Virus record (IMG/VR): IMGVR_UViG_3300033153_008183
Coordinates: 16,918-80,917 of that record
Origin: a virus
Strand: one strand, 5' to 3'
DNA length: 64,000 nucleotides
In this document: positions 8,043 through 17,360 of the stretch, in pieces
How the letters are laid out: each line of letters begins with the position of its first letter
Numbering within the stretch: position 1 is the first letter of the stretch
The notes under the pieces: generated by a model
Database searches by the model: none
What the model saw: the letters and a program-made list of their open reading frames with translations, nothing else
Told to the model about the DNA's origin: nothing
Program-made: the position numbers and the translations under genes

Positions 8043-10286
8043 CTAAATTCCTGCTTCTATAAGTATTTTTCTAACTTCAATTGCTACTGCTGATCTGGCG
8101 GCAGCTGCAACAGCCCCAGCATTATTAGGATCTACACCTTCAATAGTGACATTGGTATCACCAAATGTAGCATTTGTAGTTGTGGAAGAAGTTGCTCCTC
8201 CTGGAGCCCCCAACATTTCCTCTTTCATACCTTTCTCATAAGCTCCTTCTGCTTTTCCCCAGCTCGAAGGATCTTTTATAGATTCAATTAAATCTATAAT
8301 AAATCTTAAATCTTCTAACCAATTAGCAAAAGGCATTTCTACATTTGTAAGCCATGTGACAAACTCTTGAAATTTTCTTGTTGCAGCATTCATGTCATCT
8401 AAAGATTGATTCATAGGATTTAAAAATACGTCCATCAAAGATTTTCCAACTTGATTTATAATATCTAGTAATCCTTTAAAAACAACTCCTAAAGGAGTTA
8501 AAATTGCCATCACTAATCTTAAAATAAAAGAAAGCGGACTAATTATAATACCTAATGAATTAATGATAGGAGGAAGTATGTCAGCCGCAAATCTCATGAA
8601 ATCTTCAAATACACTTTCGAGACCTGAATTTTTCATGAATCTAACAGTTGCAGCCCCCATTTTAGATTTATATTGTTTTACTGCTCCTGGTAATCCTAAA
8701 AATCCCATACCTGCCATTTCTGCTGCAATATTTCCAGCCTTAGCAATTTCACCTCCAAACTCAGTTACAGCTTCAGCATTACCCGTAATAATAGGAGCCA
8801 AAGCTCTCCAGGGACGTATTCCTAATCCAGCTAAAAATTGTCCTTTAGAGACTTCATCCATATTTTGAAGAGCCATAAAAAGCTCATTTATATTATCTAT
8901 TTTACCAGTTTCATCTACAAAATTACCTATAGCAATCCCACCAGCTTGCATCAATTTAGTAAGTTTTTTAGAAGGATTAGTTAATTCCATTATAGCATTA
9001 CGAACCATAGTACCTGATTCTTCTCCAGCTAAACCATTCTTAGCAAGAACACCCAACCATGAACTTAACTGCTCCACACTTAAACCAGCTAATCTACCTG
9101 CAGGACCAATGTTTGCTAAAGCAGAACCTAACTGTTCTATATTTGTATTTGAATTAGAAGCTGTATATGCTAATGTATTATTAATACGAGCAAGATCTTC
9201 AACTTGTAAAGCATTCGATGACATAATGTTTGTAGATATATCAGCAGCTCTTGCTAAATCCATTTCTCCAGCTGCAGCTAATTGAAGTACTCCAGGAAGA
9301 GCTCCCATAACTTCTTTAACAGTAAGACCAGCCATTCCCAGAAACTTCTGAGCTTTAGCTGCTTCTGTAACAGTAAAAATACTTGCCTCACCTGATTTAA
9401 TAGCTGAGACTGCTAATTGCTCCATCTCTTTATTAGTAGCCATTGTAACACGTTTAACACCCATCATAGATGTTTCAAATGCAATAAATTGTCTGGTTGC
9501 AGATGCAATAGCTTTAATAGATTTGACAACTGCAAAAATAGCTCCTACTACTAAACCTAAAGCAGCAACAGCTCCTATAGCGGTGGCAGGTAGAGCACCC
9601 AAAGCTTTTCCTAAAAATGGAATTTTAGATGTTGCTCCTTGTATGCTTGTTCCGAAACCTTTAAAAAATGAACTAAGCTTGCCCCCTACTTTTTGAAACC
9701 CCCCAACCATAGCTTTTAAAAATTTATTATTTCCAGTCATTACAGTAGTTACTATTTTATTCCAGGTTTTTGTGATCCATAACTTTAATTTCAAAAGACC
9801 AGCTTTTGTTTTGATCCATAATTTAGACAGACCTATCTTCATAGCTGCCCATATTCCAGACATTTGCGTTTTAAAAGAAAGCCACATAGCCTTCCAGCCT
9901 TTTTGCATAACATGCATCCAGGAACGAACGGCACTTCTTAATCTTGTTAAAGTTAATCCCAATTTATTCATTGGGAGCATTACTTTTTGAACTCCTAAAA
10001 ATAATTTATGAAACATTTTTCCCGGAGTAAACTGATCTAAAAGTTTAAATGTGTTTTTAAATCCATTGAGAAACATTCTGGTTCTATTGAAGGTAGTAAG
10101 AAAACCGGACATACTCTGGAACCATTGGTTAGGAATTCCCTTTCTTAATTGATCCTGAAATCTAGTCCAGACATTATCTGTTCCTGTGACTTTTTCCTTT
10201 GCTTCATTTACCTTCTTAGCAAAATCTTTAACTTTAGAAGTATCAGCTTTAAAAGAAAACTTTGATATAAATTCTTCAATGACCAC
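8043..10286 (-). CDS. Tail tape measure protein
   Basis: The 747-residue protein starts at a GTG preceded by AAAGGGGAAG. The first ~210 residues are basic and helical. A hydrophobic stretch of about 45 residues (PATAIGAVAALGLVVGAIFA region) follows, then a TP901-type core (EMDLARAADISTNIMSSNAL, ANIGPAGRLAGLSVEQLSSW, MVRNAIMELTNPSKKL). By the usual rule of about 0.15 nm per residue the tail would be roughly 110 nm. No lysozyme or peptidase domain is visible, so wall penetration must rely on other proteins. Confidence 0.93.
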   Translation of the reverse strand: MVIEEFISKFSFKADTSKVKDFAKKVNEAKEKVTGTDNVWTRFQDQLRKGIPNQWFQSMSGFLTTFNRTRMFLNGFKNTFKLLDQFTPGKMFHKLFLGVQKVMLPMNKLGLTLTRLRSAVRSWMHVMQKGWKAMWLSFKTQMSGIWAAMKIGLSKLWIKTKAGLLKLKLWITKTWNKIVTTVMTGNNKFLKAMVGGFQKVGGKLSSFFKGFGTSIQGATSKIPFLGKALGALPATAIGAVAALGLVVGAIFAVVKSIKAIASATRQFIAFETSMMGVKRVTMATNKEMEQLAVSAIKSGEASIFTVTEAAKAQKFLGMAGLTVKEVMGALPGVLQLAAAGEMDLARAADISTNIMSSNALQVEDLARINNTLAYTASNSNTNIEQLGSALANIGPAGRLAGLSVEQLSSWLGVLAKNGLAGEESGTMVRNAIMELTNPSKKLTKLMQAGGIAIGNFVDETGKIDNINELFMALQNMDEVSKGQFLAGLGIRPWRALAPIITGNAEAVTEFGGEIAKAGNIAAEMAGMGFLGLPGAVKQYKSKMGAATVRFMKNSGLESVFEDFMRFAADILPPIINSLGIIISPLSFILRLVMAILTPLGVVFKGLLDIINQVGKSLMDVFLNPMNQSLDDMNAATRKFQEFVTWLTNVEMPFANWLEDLRFIIDLIESIKDPSSWGKAEGAYEKGMKEEMLGAPGGATSSTTTNATFGDTNVTIEGVDPNNAGAVAAAARSAVAIEVRKILIEAGI

Positions 10287-10298
10287 TATACTTCCCCT

Positions 10299-10969
10299 TT
10301 ACTTACCTGTTTTACTTTGTATTATAGACTGTAATCCATCTTCTGCAGTCTTATAATCCTGCTCCATATCCAATAAAGCATTTGCCTTAAGAACATCATC
10401 TAAAGACCATTCTGTCTCTATTTGATACCTGCTGATTTGAAAACCAGATTCCTTTATAATTCTCCAAACCAGCCATTCAGATTCAAATTCTTCATCAAGT
10501 GTCCCTACATCACCTAATGTTTTTATTCTTCGTTTTCGCTTTCTATTTCCTCGGCTGTAGTAAGGATTCCGCTCATTAGTTCTCCAATATCGCCCTCCAT
10601 GTCCCTTACTAAAGGGAAGCGGTTGTGTCTCATCACATCAAATGCAACTACAAAAATAGCATCCGGATCTAAACCCATGAATGCTGTGTTGAAAGAAGCT
10701 TCTGAATCTATTTGAAATGGAGGTTTTCCTGATGGAATAATTTGTACACATGAAAATAATTGAAGCCAAAGCGTATTCAAATCTTTATCATCTAAGGTAT
10801 TAAGAGCTGGTCCCAAAGCAGCAAATACTTCTGTTTGAGAATCACCACTGAAAGCTGTTCCAATAATTCCAGTCAATTTTTTTAGAACAGCCATTGCTGT
10901 GAGAGGAGAAAGAGTTCCAATATGAAACTCTATTCCCTCTACAGTTATTATTTTTGTTTTTTTAATCAT
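10299..10969 (-). CDS. Tail assembly chaperone, long form by predicted -1 frameshift (G-T type)
   Basis: The short chaperone frame contains CCCTTTA at 10610-10616, read as C CCT TTA, which fits the X XXY YYZ slippery pattern. A shift of -1 there enters a frame that stays open, without its own ATG, to the stop at 10299-10301. It gives about 223 residues. The extension ends in TLGDVGTLDEEFESEWLVWR and a helical tail, a plausible tape-measure-binding domain. Lambda G/GT and many myoviruses use this arrangement. Only the slippage itself is unproven. Confidence 0.7.
10523..10969 (-). CDS. Tail assembly chaperone, short form (G type)
   Basis: The 148-residue protein (MIKKTKIITVEGIEFHIGTL) is encoded between the tail tube and tape measure genes, the fixed position of the G-type chaperone. 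It has KFHIGTLSP-type opening strands followed by helices and ends in an acidic TAEEIESENEE. A repeated GGAAGGAAGGAA ribosome site precedes the ATG. It should coat the tape measure protein before tube assembly together with the frameshifted long form. Confidence 0.78.
   Translation of the reverse strand: MIKKTKIITVEGIEFHIGTLSPLTAMAVLKKLTGIIGTAFSGDSQTEVFAALGPALNTLDDKDLNTLWLQLFSCVQIIPSGKPPFQIDSEASFNTAFMGLDPDAIFVVAFDVMRHNRFPLVRDMEGDIGELMSGILTTAEEIESENEE
10610..10616 (-). promoter_or_regulatory. Predicted -1 ribosomal frameshift site CCCTTTA
   Basis: In the chaperone frame the codons are TTC CCT TTA GTA, so the heptamer is C CCT TTA and both tRNAs can re-pair as CCC TTT. It is the only perfect X XXY YYZ heptamer in the overlap of the two frames. 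The -1 frame is open for more than 300 bases after it. Confidence 0.65.
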
Positions 10970-10998
10970 TTCCTTCCTTCCTTCCTTTAATGATTATT

Positions 10999-11445
10999 TT
11001 AGAGAACTGCTAATCCAAAATCTATAACTCCTGGACCAGTATCTATTACCCATTCTATTGTAGAAGCACTATCTGAACCCTCCCAATCTGGGGTTTTTCG
11101 GATCCAGGCACTCACATAAAAAGCAGCAATTGTACCATTTATATCAGTTATAGTCAGAGGTCCTTTACCTGCACCTGATGCTTTGTCAAGTTGATGCAGT
11201 GCATCTAACGCTCTGTTAGCTAAACTTGTTGCGATTAGTGTTATAGTAACTTCAGAATCATATACATTTTTACTGTATCTTTCTACAGTACCATCAGCCC
11301 CTCTTACTTTTTCATAAAAATCATCGGGAGCTACAACTGTAACAAAACTACCTGGAGCATACCCTGTTATTAGTACTCCGTTAAACGTTATGATAACTTT
11401 TGTTGGATCTATAGTCCTTACATTAGGATCAATCATATCACTCAT
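10999..11445 (-). CDS. Tail tube protein (DUF3277 family)
   Basis: A 148-residue protein with the DUF3277 pattern: PTKVIITFNGVLITGYAPGS, VAPDDFYEKVRGADGTVERY and YDSEVTITLIATSLANRALD. These proteins form the inner tube of contractile tails and are encoded right after the sheath, as here. The ribosome site GAGGAAAGAA precedes the ATG. Confidence 0.9.
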   Translation of the reverse strand: MSDMIDPNVRTIDPTKVIITFNGVLITGYAPGSFVTVVAPDDFYEKVRGADGTVERYSKNVYDSEVTITLIATSLANRALDALHQLDKASGAGKGPLTITDINGTIAAFYVSAWIRKTPDWEGSDSASTIEWVIDTGPGVIDFGLAVL

Positions 11446-11460
11446 TTCTTTCCTCCCTTA

Positions 11461-13293
11461 TTAAATTGATAATGTACCGGTAATAGCAACTTTCTGAATT
11501 GCTCCCTGGTAAGTACTATTAAACGAAACACCATCAAGAAAACGAGCTGCTCTATCAGCAGGATCCGTTTCAACTCTTGTAGGTATCACTATTGTGGTAT
11601 CCTCAGCATTCAATAAATCTACTTCAGCTCTTGTTAAAACACCTTTAAGAGCATTTGTAATTAATTGTATACCTCCATCTGAAAAAGGAACTTTTCTGTT
11701 ATTCAATAAAGTTGTAAATACAGCATTTTGTATTTCAGATTCCAACCAATGTGTTCCTCTGATGATATCAATATACTCTCCCCCAATTACTTTACCATCC
11801 AAAGTAACGGCAACACCTCCAGTACTTACATAAACATTTGCATTATTGTTTTTAGCAAATATTTCCTGTCCAGAACCTATGGAAGAAGCACTGACTGCTG
11901 ACAAAGTTTTAAAAGCCCAAGTCTGACTTGCCGGATCAAAAGGAAGAGCTTCCCCTATCCATGCCATAAATGAAAATTGTACTGAAGAAGCACTTATGCC
12001 GTTTTGATTCTGAGCCACTTCATTATAAACCAGAATTGTATGGTCATAAGACAGTGCTTTTAATACTGTAGCTAAATCAGCTACCCCAGGTTCATTCCCA
12101 AGATCAGTACCCAAAGTAGAAATGCCACCATTAAGATAAGAAGCTCCAGTGATATCAGTTCCGGGTCCTGCAGTTACAGCGGATATTTCAATGCTTGAAG
12201 AATTTCCTGTTGTAGCGCTGGTAAAAACCATTCTACTATCACTGTATTCTACAGTAACATCACTTACACCAGCAGCTGTTATTGCCGCGGTTAAAGCAGT
12301 TGCCACTGCATCCATGTCGGCAGGTAAACTTGCAGCTGTTCCGGGAGTCTCATCTCCTCCGTCAAAATAAGCTTCTCCTGTTAAATCAGTTCCAGTACCA
12401 GCTGTTCCTACTTCAATTAGAATAGCTGAAGTAGCTCCTGTTGAATCACTTGTAAAAATGAATCTTCCAGAATTTGAATCATATTCTACAGTTACAGCTT
12501 CCAAACCAATTTCAGCCTGTACAGCTGTTTGAAGAATAGCAGCTAATCCTGCAAAAGTACTTGCTCCGGAAAAATCTACAAGAAGAACATTAATAGGTGA
12601 TCCTGCATCTAATGTGATATCAAACTCTCCATCAGATACAGCTTCAAAAGCTGCCATCTTACCAGTTACAATACCTGTAACCCAAAGACCAGCAGTTGCA
12701 CCAGCAGACATATTGATACCATCTACTTCAACAGCTGCAGCTCCATCCTTTGAAATCATGAATTCACCATCAGTAAGAGCTTGCCATACTGCCAGAGCTC
12801 CTAATGCACCACTGGTAAAATACCCTTCTTCAAGAGCAACCTGTATTCCAATAATTGCTTTTTCTGCAGAAGTATACCCAAATAATTTCACTACTGTTTC
12901 AGCCCAGGATGCAGCTTCCAAAATATCTGCTTCTGTAGATGATTTAATTGTGAAAGCATACCAATCAGTATAAGCACTCTGAATAGCAGCTAAAGCAGCT
13001 GTCCAATCAGCATCTCCAGCATCTTTCCTTCCTACCATAAAAGTTCCTGGATTTGGATTCTGACTGAAATAAGCTAAAGCAGCTCTATATTCCAAATCAG
13101 TACTAGCCCATCCATCTTCTATCATAGCAGTTACACTTGTATACAACTGGTATCTATCTCCCCCTAGCATAGGGTTATTTAAACTACCAGGGGTAAACGC
13201 AGAAATAATTGCCCCACTTCCAAATCCTACTTGTGTAGGATACCGTGTTTCACGAGTAATATTTACCGCTACAATGTCTCTAACTTCAGACAT
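11461..13293 (-). CDS. Tail sheath protein (DUF3383 family) with internal duplication
   Basis: The 610-residue protein opens MSEVRDIVAVNITRETRYPT and contains ALAYFSQNPNPGTFMVGRKD, the DUF3383 sheath signature. Its C-terminus (FARFLDGVSF-like RAARFLDGVSFNSTYQGAIQ) also fits. It is longer than most family members because residues of about 185-420 hold repeated beta domains: GEFDITLDAG...VTVEYDSNSGRFIFTSDSTG and VTVEYSDSRMVFTSATTG with a shared GTDLTG/GTDITG end. The insert would face outward on the contracted sheath. The main sheath role is secure. Confidence 0.92.
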   Translation of the reverse strand: MSEVRDIVAVNITRETRYPTQVGFGSGAIISAFTPGSLNNPMLGGDRYQLYTSVTAMIEDGWASTDLEYRAALAYFSQNPNPGTFMVGRKDAGDADWTAALAAIQSAYTDWYAFTIKSSTEADILEAASWAETVVKLFGYTSAEKAIIGIQVALEEGYFTSGALGALAVWQALTDGEFMISKDGAAAVEVDGINMSAGATAGLWVTGIVTGKMAAFEAVSDGEFDITLDAGSPINVLLVDFSGASTFAGLAAILQTAVQAEIGLEAVTVEYDSNSGRFIFTSDSTGATSAILIEVGTAGTGTDLTGEAYFDGGDETPGTAASLPADMDAVATALTAAITAAGVSDVTVEYSDSRMVFTSATTGNSSSIEISAVTAGPGTDITGASYLNGGISTLGTDLGNEPGVADLATVLKALSYDHTILVYNEVAQNQNGISASSVQFSFMAWIGEALPFDPASQTWAFKTLSAVSASSIGSGQEIFAKNNNANVYVSTGGVAVTLDGKVIGGEYIDIIRGTHWLESEIQNAVFTTLLNNRKVPFSDGGIQLITNALKGVLTRAEVDLLNAEDTTIVIPTRVETDPADRAARFLDGVSFNSTYQGAIQKVAITGTLSI

Positions 13294-13315
13294 AATAACC
13301 TCCTAAACGTTATTT

Positions 13316-13903
13316 TTATGGAGCCACACTATCATTAGTGATCTCCAAAATTCTAGTTTCACTGCCATCAATATTTTCTATTTCTCCACCTATATTCACA
13401 TCTTCTATCCAATTTAAATTCTCTCTTCTACTATCATAAAAGGAAAAGGTCGGAGATACAATACTTTCTTTATGAACTTTATTATCAATTCGAAAGGGAA
13501 TTGAAGTTATTGCAAGTTCGATATTTGGAAGACTCAAATTTACTTCAGTTAAAAATTCTGAAACGTATATCATTCTTAAAGATGATAATATCGTCATAAG
13601 AAGATTTCCATCCCCATTAACTTGTCTAATTTCAACTTCACCTGCATAAGGAGTATAATACACTAAATAAGAAGGATCTTCTGAAGGAGGTTCTTCTGTA
13701 CTTGGATCGTGTACATCTCCAAATGTAGTAGCCCCTATTTTGCGTAGTATTGTAGGTGTGTATCCTACTACAATATAGGGATCATCAGTCACGGGTAACG
13801 CTGCACTCATATCAGATTGAAAAACTTCAGCTGTGATTCCTTCTGTAGTTAAAATTAAAGAGACTAAATCATAAACATGAACATATAATTCATTTAGTGT
13901 CAT
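13316..13903 (-). CDS. Neck/tail terminator protein (Pam3 gp12-like)
   Basis: The ATG at 13903 (MTLNELYVHVYDL) has a GAGAGGCAG ribosome site and is preferred over the upstream TTG; it gives 195 residues. The protein contains PYIVVGYTPTILRKIG and VEIRQVNGDGNLLMTILSSL, as in neck terminator proteins of contractile-tailed phages. It would cap the tail tube. The position next to the sheath supports this. It overlaps the preceding gene by 4 bases (ATGA type). Confidence 0.7.
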   Translation of the reverse strand: MTLNELYVHVYDLVSLILTTEGITAEVFQSDMSAALPVTDDPYIVVGYTPTILRKIGATTFGDVHDPSTEEPPSEDPSYLVYYTPYAGEVEIRQVNGDGNLLMTILSSLRMIYVSEFLTEVNLSLPNIELAITSIPFRIDNKVHKESIVSPTFSFYDSRRENLNWIEDVNIGGEIENIDGSETRILEITNDSVAP

Positions 13904-14259
13904 ACATCTGCCTCTCGCCAAACCATAACATATCTGTAGTAACTCAGATCAGCAAAAACGCCCTTCTGATCGCTCCAATCAAGTTCTTTGACACATTCAT
14001 ACCAATCACCGTGATAAAGTACGTAGGTGCCCTTGGTAGCCGTATTTGAGGTCGGAATATTAAGTTTCTCTTCTGAAAAAACAAGCATAACTCCAGAAGA
14101 TATAACCCCTTCAGTCTGATCCTGTGTAATCTTACCTTTGTAAGGTTGAACATTTCCCTGGAAAGTTGTGATAGGAGTTGATGTGATTGTTGCTACTCCT
14201 TTTACATATTCCTGAATTATCTCTTTTCTTTTTATTTCAGTTTTATAAAATAGAGCCAT
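13900..14259 (-). CDS. Neck/head-closure protein
   Basis: A 119-residue beta-rich protein (FQGNVQPYKGKITQDQTEGV, YVLYHGDWYECVKELDW). The YHGDWYEC motif is typical of small head-tail connector stopper proteins. TAATG coupling to the gene before and its position between two neck genes support a connector role. I cannot assign a named family with certainty. Confidence 0.55.
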   Translation of the reverse strand: MALFYKTEIKRKEIIQEYVKGVATITSTPITTFQGNVQPYKGKITQDQTEGVISSGVMLVFSEEKLNIPTSNTATKGTYVLYHGDWYECVKELDWSDQKGVFADLSYYRYVMVWREADV

Positions 14260-14735
14260 TACATAACCACCTTGTGAGTGATACTGCTTCTCATTTTGTT
14301 TGTATCAAGCAATGGTGTACTATTTGGAGTCACAGCTCTACCACTGGGACGTACTTTATAACTGGGTTTAAGAGCTGCAAATGTACGTCTAAGAAACTGA
14401 TCTTTTAAATATTGTGTGTATCGTTTTCCTAATAGATTATAAATTTCTTTTCGAGACATATTTCCTTTTAACATTTCACCATAAAGAAATTTCATATACT
14501 GCTTTACTTCAACTTTTCGATCAGCCATAGTAGTTTGAAATACTGGACGAGGTAACATATTACCATTTATAGAACCTGCTTCAAAAACAGCCATTCGCAA
14601 GGCAAGATTTTTATCATAATCATTGCCAGCTCCTTTTGAAAAGAGTCCTATTGCTACATATTCTTTTGACATAGTGTCCATACTTTTGATTATATCTTCT
14701 AATGAAGGTCCTTTCCGAGTAACTTTAATACTCAT
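14259..14735 (-). CDS. Neck/virion morphogenesis protein (HK97 gp10/Mu gpG-like)
   Basis: The 158-residue protein reads AVFEAGSINGNMLPRPVFQT and later YTQYLKDQFLRR, then a C-terminal PLLDTNKMRSSITHKV. The sequence of an asymmetric RPFF-like segment and a final L.DTG.L..SI motif is common to HK97 gp10-like and Mu gpG-like tail completion proteins. A TGATG overlap links it to the DUF4054 gene. Confidence 0.6.
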   Translation of the reverse strand: MSIKVTRKGPSLEDIIKSMDTMSKEYVAIGLFSKGAGNDYDKNLALRMAVFEAGSINGNMLPRPVFQTTMADRKVEVKQYMKFLYGEMLKGNMSRKEIYNLLGKRYTQYLKDQFLRRTFAALKPSYKVRPSGRAVTPNSTPLLDTNKMRSSITHKVVM

Positions 14736-15145
14736 CAGTTACTCCCAAGAGCCATTATAGCTGAGGTTCCTACTGCTCTCATTGAAGTATTAGACATAGA
14801 CATCAACTGTAACAATTGCTGTCCATAAACAGTAGTTGTAAGTAATTTATTACCGGGAGTAGTAGCTCCTCCTGCTAACTGAGGCACACTCTCATAAAAA
14901 GTCTCAGATAAATCCTGCTGCCTTCTACTTGCTGGAGAACCAGATTTCATTGAAGTTCTACCATAAATAGCAGGTTTGGAAAGTGTAAGATTATGGGCTG
15001 CTCTCAGAGCCACAGCTAATTCATATTTAGTACCATAAAAAGAAGAAGATGTTTGTAATCTTGCTAACTCAATATAAGTATCTATATCAACATCATCTCT
15101 GATTCCAGGATATGTTTGAATTATTTGTGAAGCTGAGAGTGCCAT
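14735..15145 (-). CDS. Head-tail adaptor (DUF4054 family)
   Basis: This 136-residue protein has the DUF4054 layout: IDTYIELARLQTSSSFYGTK, then VALRAAHNLTLSKP and a Gly/Ser-rich middle ending LSETFYESVPQLAGGATTPG and TTVYGQQLLQL. Such adaptors bind the portal ring at the capsid vertex. A GAGGTAAATA ribosome site precedes the ATG. Confidence 0.85.
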   Translation of the reverse strand: MALSASQIIQTYPGIRDDVDIDTYIELARLQTSSSFYGTKYELAVALRAAHNLTLSKPAIYGRTSMKSGSPASRRQQDLSETFYESVPQLAGGATTPGNKLLTTTVYGQQLLQLMSMSNTSMRAVGTSAIMALGSN

Positions 15146-15155
15146 TATTTACCTC

Positions 15156-15611
15156 TTATTCCTCTTCTTCATCTTTTCCAGGATTTTTAATCTTTTCAAC
15201 CTGGTCATCAATTACACCCTTGAGGAAGTCATTTCCTTTTTTACGCCATTTACCTAAAAGCTGAAGATTAAAAGTTTCTTTTACAAGAGCTTCCTGTTCC
15301 TCACTTTCAAGTTCTGCAAAAGGGGTTTTAGTTTCTACACTGATAACTTTCTCTTTAGCATCTTTCTTTTCTGTGACATGTTTTTCAACAATGTGACCTT
15401 CTTCAAGATAAAACTTAATTTTCTTGAGTTCTCTCACTTTGTTCCATACTTCATCCGGTATATCATTTATACCAGGAATAAGAGTTACAGTTTTCATTTT
15501 TCGATGAGATGCATTCCTGCCTTTGTTAGGACCCTTCTGTCCTTTAACAGGTTTAGAAGGTAAAGGTAAAGTTAATACTCCGGCATTTGGTTTTCTAAAA
15601 TCAATTATCAT
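15156..15611 (-). CDS. Small structural protein downstream of the capsid gene
   Basis: The ATG at 15611 (MIIDFRKPNAG) follows AAGGAGAATAATT, so the start is there; the protein has 151 residues. It is basic in the first third (KPVKGQKGPNKGRNASHRKM) and acidic at the end, with PGINDIPDEVWNKVRELKKI in the middle. The PGIN-DIPDEVW pattern is common in small phage head proteins of unknown role. I infer a capsid-associated protein. Confidence 0.6.
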   Translation of the reverse strand: MIIDFRKPNAGVLTLPLPSKPVKGQKGPNKGRNASHRKMKTVTLIPGINDIPDEVWNKVRELKKIKFYLEEGHIVEKHVTEKKDAKEKVISVETKTPFAELESEEQEALVKETFNLQLLGKWRKKGNDFLKGVIDDQVEKIKNPGKDEEEE

Positions 15612-15634
15612 AATTATTCTCCTTATTGAAATAA

Positions 15635-15659
15635 GCACTCCCTACAAAGTAAGGAGTGC
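15635..15659 (-). terminator. Hairpin downstream of the capsid gene
   Basis: GCACTCC (15635-15641) and GGAGTGC (15653-15659) form a perfect 7-bp stem with an 11-base loop just after the major capsid gene. The minus-strand flank reads TTATTTC, so the U-tract is weak. It may be a partial terminator or an RNA end that stabilises capsid mRNA. Confidence 0.5.
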
Positions 15660-15667
15660 CAAACCTC

Positions 15668-16588
15668 TTATATATTATCTGCAAAAATTACTGATTGCGG
15701 ATAATAAATTATAACTCCACCATGTTCAGCCCATACAGGGATGACATAAGAAAAAGGAGATTCCTGAAATTCTTTTTCCTGTTTGGTAGGAACCGGGAAC
15801 AACTGTGTGAGGTGATCTACATCACGCACATAAGCAATCATTCTGTCAGAACCACCATCACCTACTCCCTCAAGATCAGGAATAGATAAAACAGTTACAT
15901 CAGGATTATTTCTTTTGAAATACTCCATAATGGTTAAATCAGAAGCAGTTGAAAACTGAATATCTTTAATCAGTTCATACTGCTCTGTGGGAAGAAGAAG
16001 TGTATCAGGTTTCTCAATCTGTTTGGTGTTGATATAAGGAGTCTTAACCATAGCTCGCATATCTGCATAAATTTCAGCAGGATCTTTTGTTGCCCATTCA
16101 GGATCAGCTGGATCAGCTCCATTTGGTGTTACATATTCCTGAATACCAGGATAATCAAGAAATCCCTGAAGATTTCTTTTAGAGTCACCATTCCAAAGAA
16201 TATGATCCACTTTTTCAGCTACTGCTCTAAAAGCAGCATCTGCTCTTCCAGATTTAAGATTAACACCTGCTCTAATGGCTTTTTTGATCTCAAAGATCGT
16301 ATAACCATAAGAAGAAGCAAGTCTCTTAATATGAGCAGAAGTCTCTGTACCAAACATGTCAGCACGAGGAATACTTCCACCGTAGTCTCCGATAAAAGAG
16401 GCTACACCGATTCGTGAGTAACTTCGGTATGTTACTGTTTCAATTCCTTCACCCTTTACATCGGGATCTACAGGAATTAGAGAAGCCCCAAAAAGGAGTT
16501 TATTCTTCTCATTGTATTGGGTCCGTTTTATGACCTCAAGCTGCCGTGTAAAAAAAAGCAGCTGGCTACTATCTAATCTATCAGGCAT
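15668..16588 (-). CDS. Major capsid protein (DUF2184 family)
   Basis: The 306-residue protein fits the DUF2184 HK97-fold capsid family: TRQLEVIKRTQYNEKNKLLF, then ETVTYRSYSRIGVASFIGDY, a SYGYTIFEIKKAIRAG helix, DHILWNGD, LLPTEQYELI and a final EHGGVIIYYPQSVIF. It has a strong TAAGGAG ribosome site. The protease/scaffold and cement genes lie upstream, as in related myoviruses. Confidence 0.93.
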   Translation of the reverse strand: MPDRLDSSQLLFFTRQLEVIKRTQYNEKNKLLFGASLIPVDPDVKGEGIETVTYRSYSRIGVASFIGDYGGSIPRADMFGTETSAHIKRLASSYGYTIFEIKKAIRAGVNLKSGRADAAFRAVAEKVDHILWNGDSKRNLQGFLDYPGIQEYVTPNGADPADPEWATKDPAEIYADMRAMVKTPYINTKQIEKPDTLLLPTEQYELIKDIQFSTASDLTIMEYFKRNNPDVTVLSIPDLEGVGDGGSDRMIAYVRDVDHLTQLFPVPTKQEKEFQESPFSYVIPVWAEHGGVIIYYPQSVIFADNI

Positions 16589-16598
16589 GTTTAGCTCC

Positions 16599-17360
16599 TT
16601 AGCTCACTGCTTTCTTCATATTATCGACACGAATAACCGCAAGATCCTGCACACCATCTGCTATAAAAGCAAAGGCGGCATTGATCAATAAGTTACTTCC
16701 AACTGTTCCGGTAAACTTACCAGCATCTGCACCAGATTTAATTACATAAACAGGAGCATTTACTGTTACGTTTGCAATGTCATCTACAATGACAGCACAA
16801 TATCCATCTACCAAAGTCTCAAGGGCCTGACCCTCTTCATAACCTTCGTCACTAAGAAGAGTTGCTGTAGGCGCTTTCTGAGCCTTAAGAACAGGACCGA
16901 GAACAACCATTTCAGCAGACTGGGAAAGAACAGGAGTACCTACAGGAGGTGTTGCACCTGTTACAACAGTCGAAGCTGAAGTTGTTTCTCCAGGAGTGAT
17001 AATGGTAAATACTCTACCAGTTACCGAAACCTGCCATTCAGAATTAAGAGCCTGAAGAGCTACAACCATAGCGGCCATTGTGGTGTCATGATCAGTAACC
17101 CAAGCTAATTCTTCCATAGCAAGGCCATTAACAGTAAAGTTAATAGTCACAGCATTAGCCTCTGTGAAATCAATGTCATAAGTCATTACAACTTTGTCAA
17201 CATGGATATTCATGGCACTGTCAACATCACCCTTGTACCCAAAAGCACACATACCGAACTTAATCAGTTCACGTGCTATGAACGATTCTGTAAGAGCTCC
17301 TACCTGAGCACCGAACAGATTACCAGCTGAAAGCTGGCTAATATTTCCATACTGAGACAT
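16599..17360 (-). CDS. Capsid cement/decoration protein
   Basis: The ATG at 17360 (MSQYGNISQLSAGNLFGAQ) overlaps the stop of the scaffold gene (TAATG) and follows GAGGGGGGC; the protein has 253 residues. The C-terminal barrel (VNAPVYVIKSGADAGKFTGT, INAAFAFIADGVQDLAVIRV) resembles the cement-protein fold that binds HK97-type capsids. The first half holds a separate beta domain (FTVNGLAMEELAWVTDHDTT), probably exposed on the capsid. The position between scaffold and capsid supports this. Confidence 0.7.
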   Translation of the reverse strand: MSQYGNISQLSAGNLFGAQVGALTESFIARELIKFGMCAFGYKGDVDSAMNIHVDKVVMTYDIDFTEANAVTINFTVNGLAMEELAWVTDHDTTMAAMVVALQALNSEWQVSVTGRVFTIITPGETTSASTVVTGATPPVGTPVLSQSAEMVVLGPVLKAQKAPTATLLSDEGYEEGQALETLVDGYCAVIVDDIANVTVNAPVYVIKSGADAGKFTGTVGSNLLINAAFAFIADGVQDLAVIRVDNMKKAVS

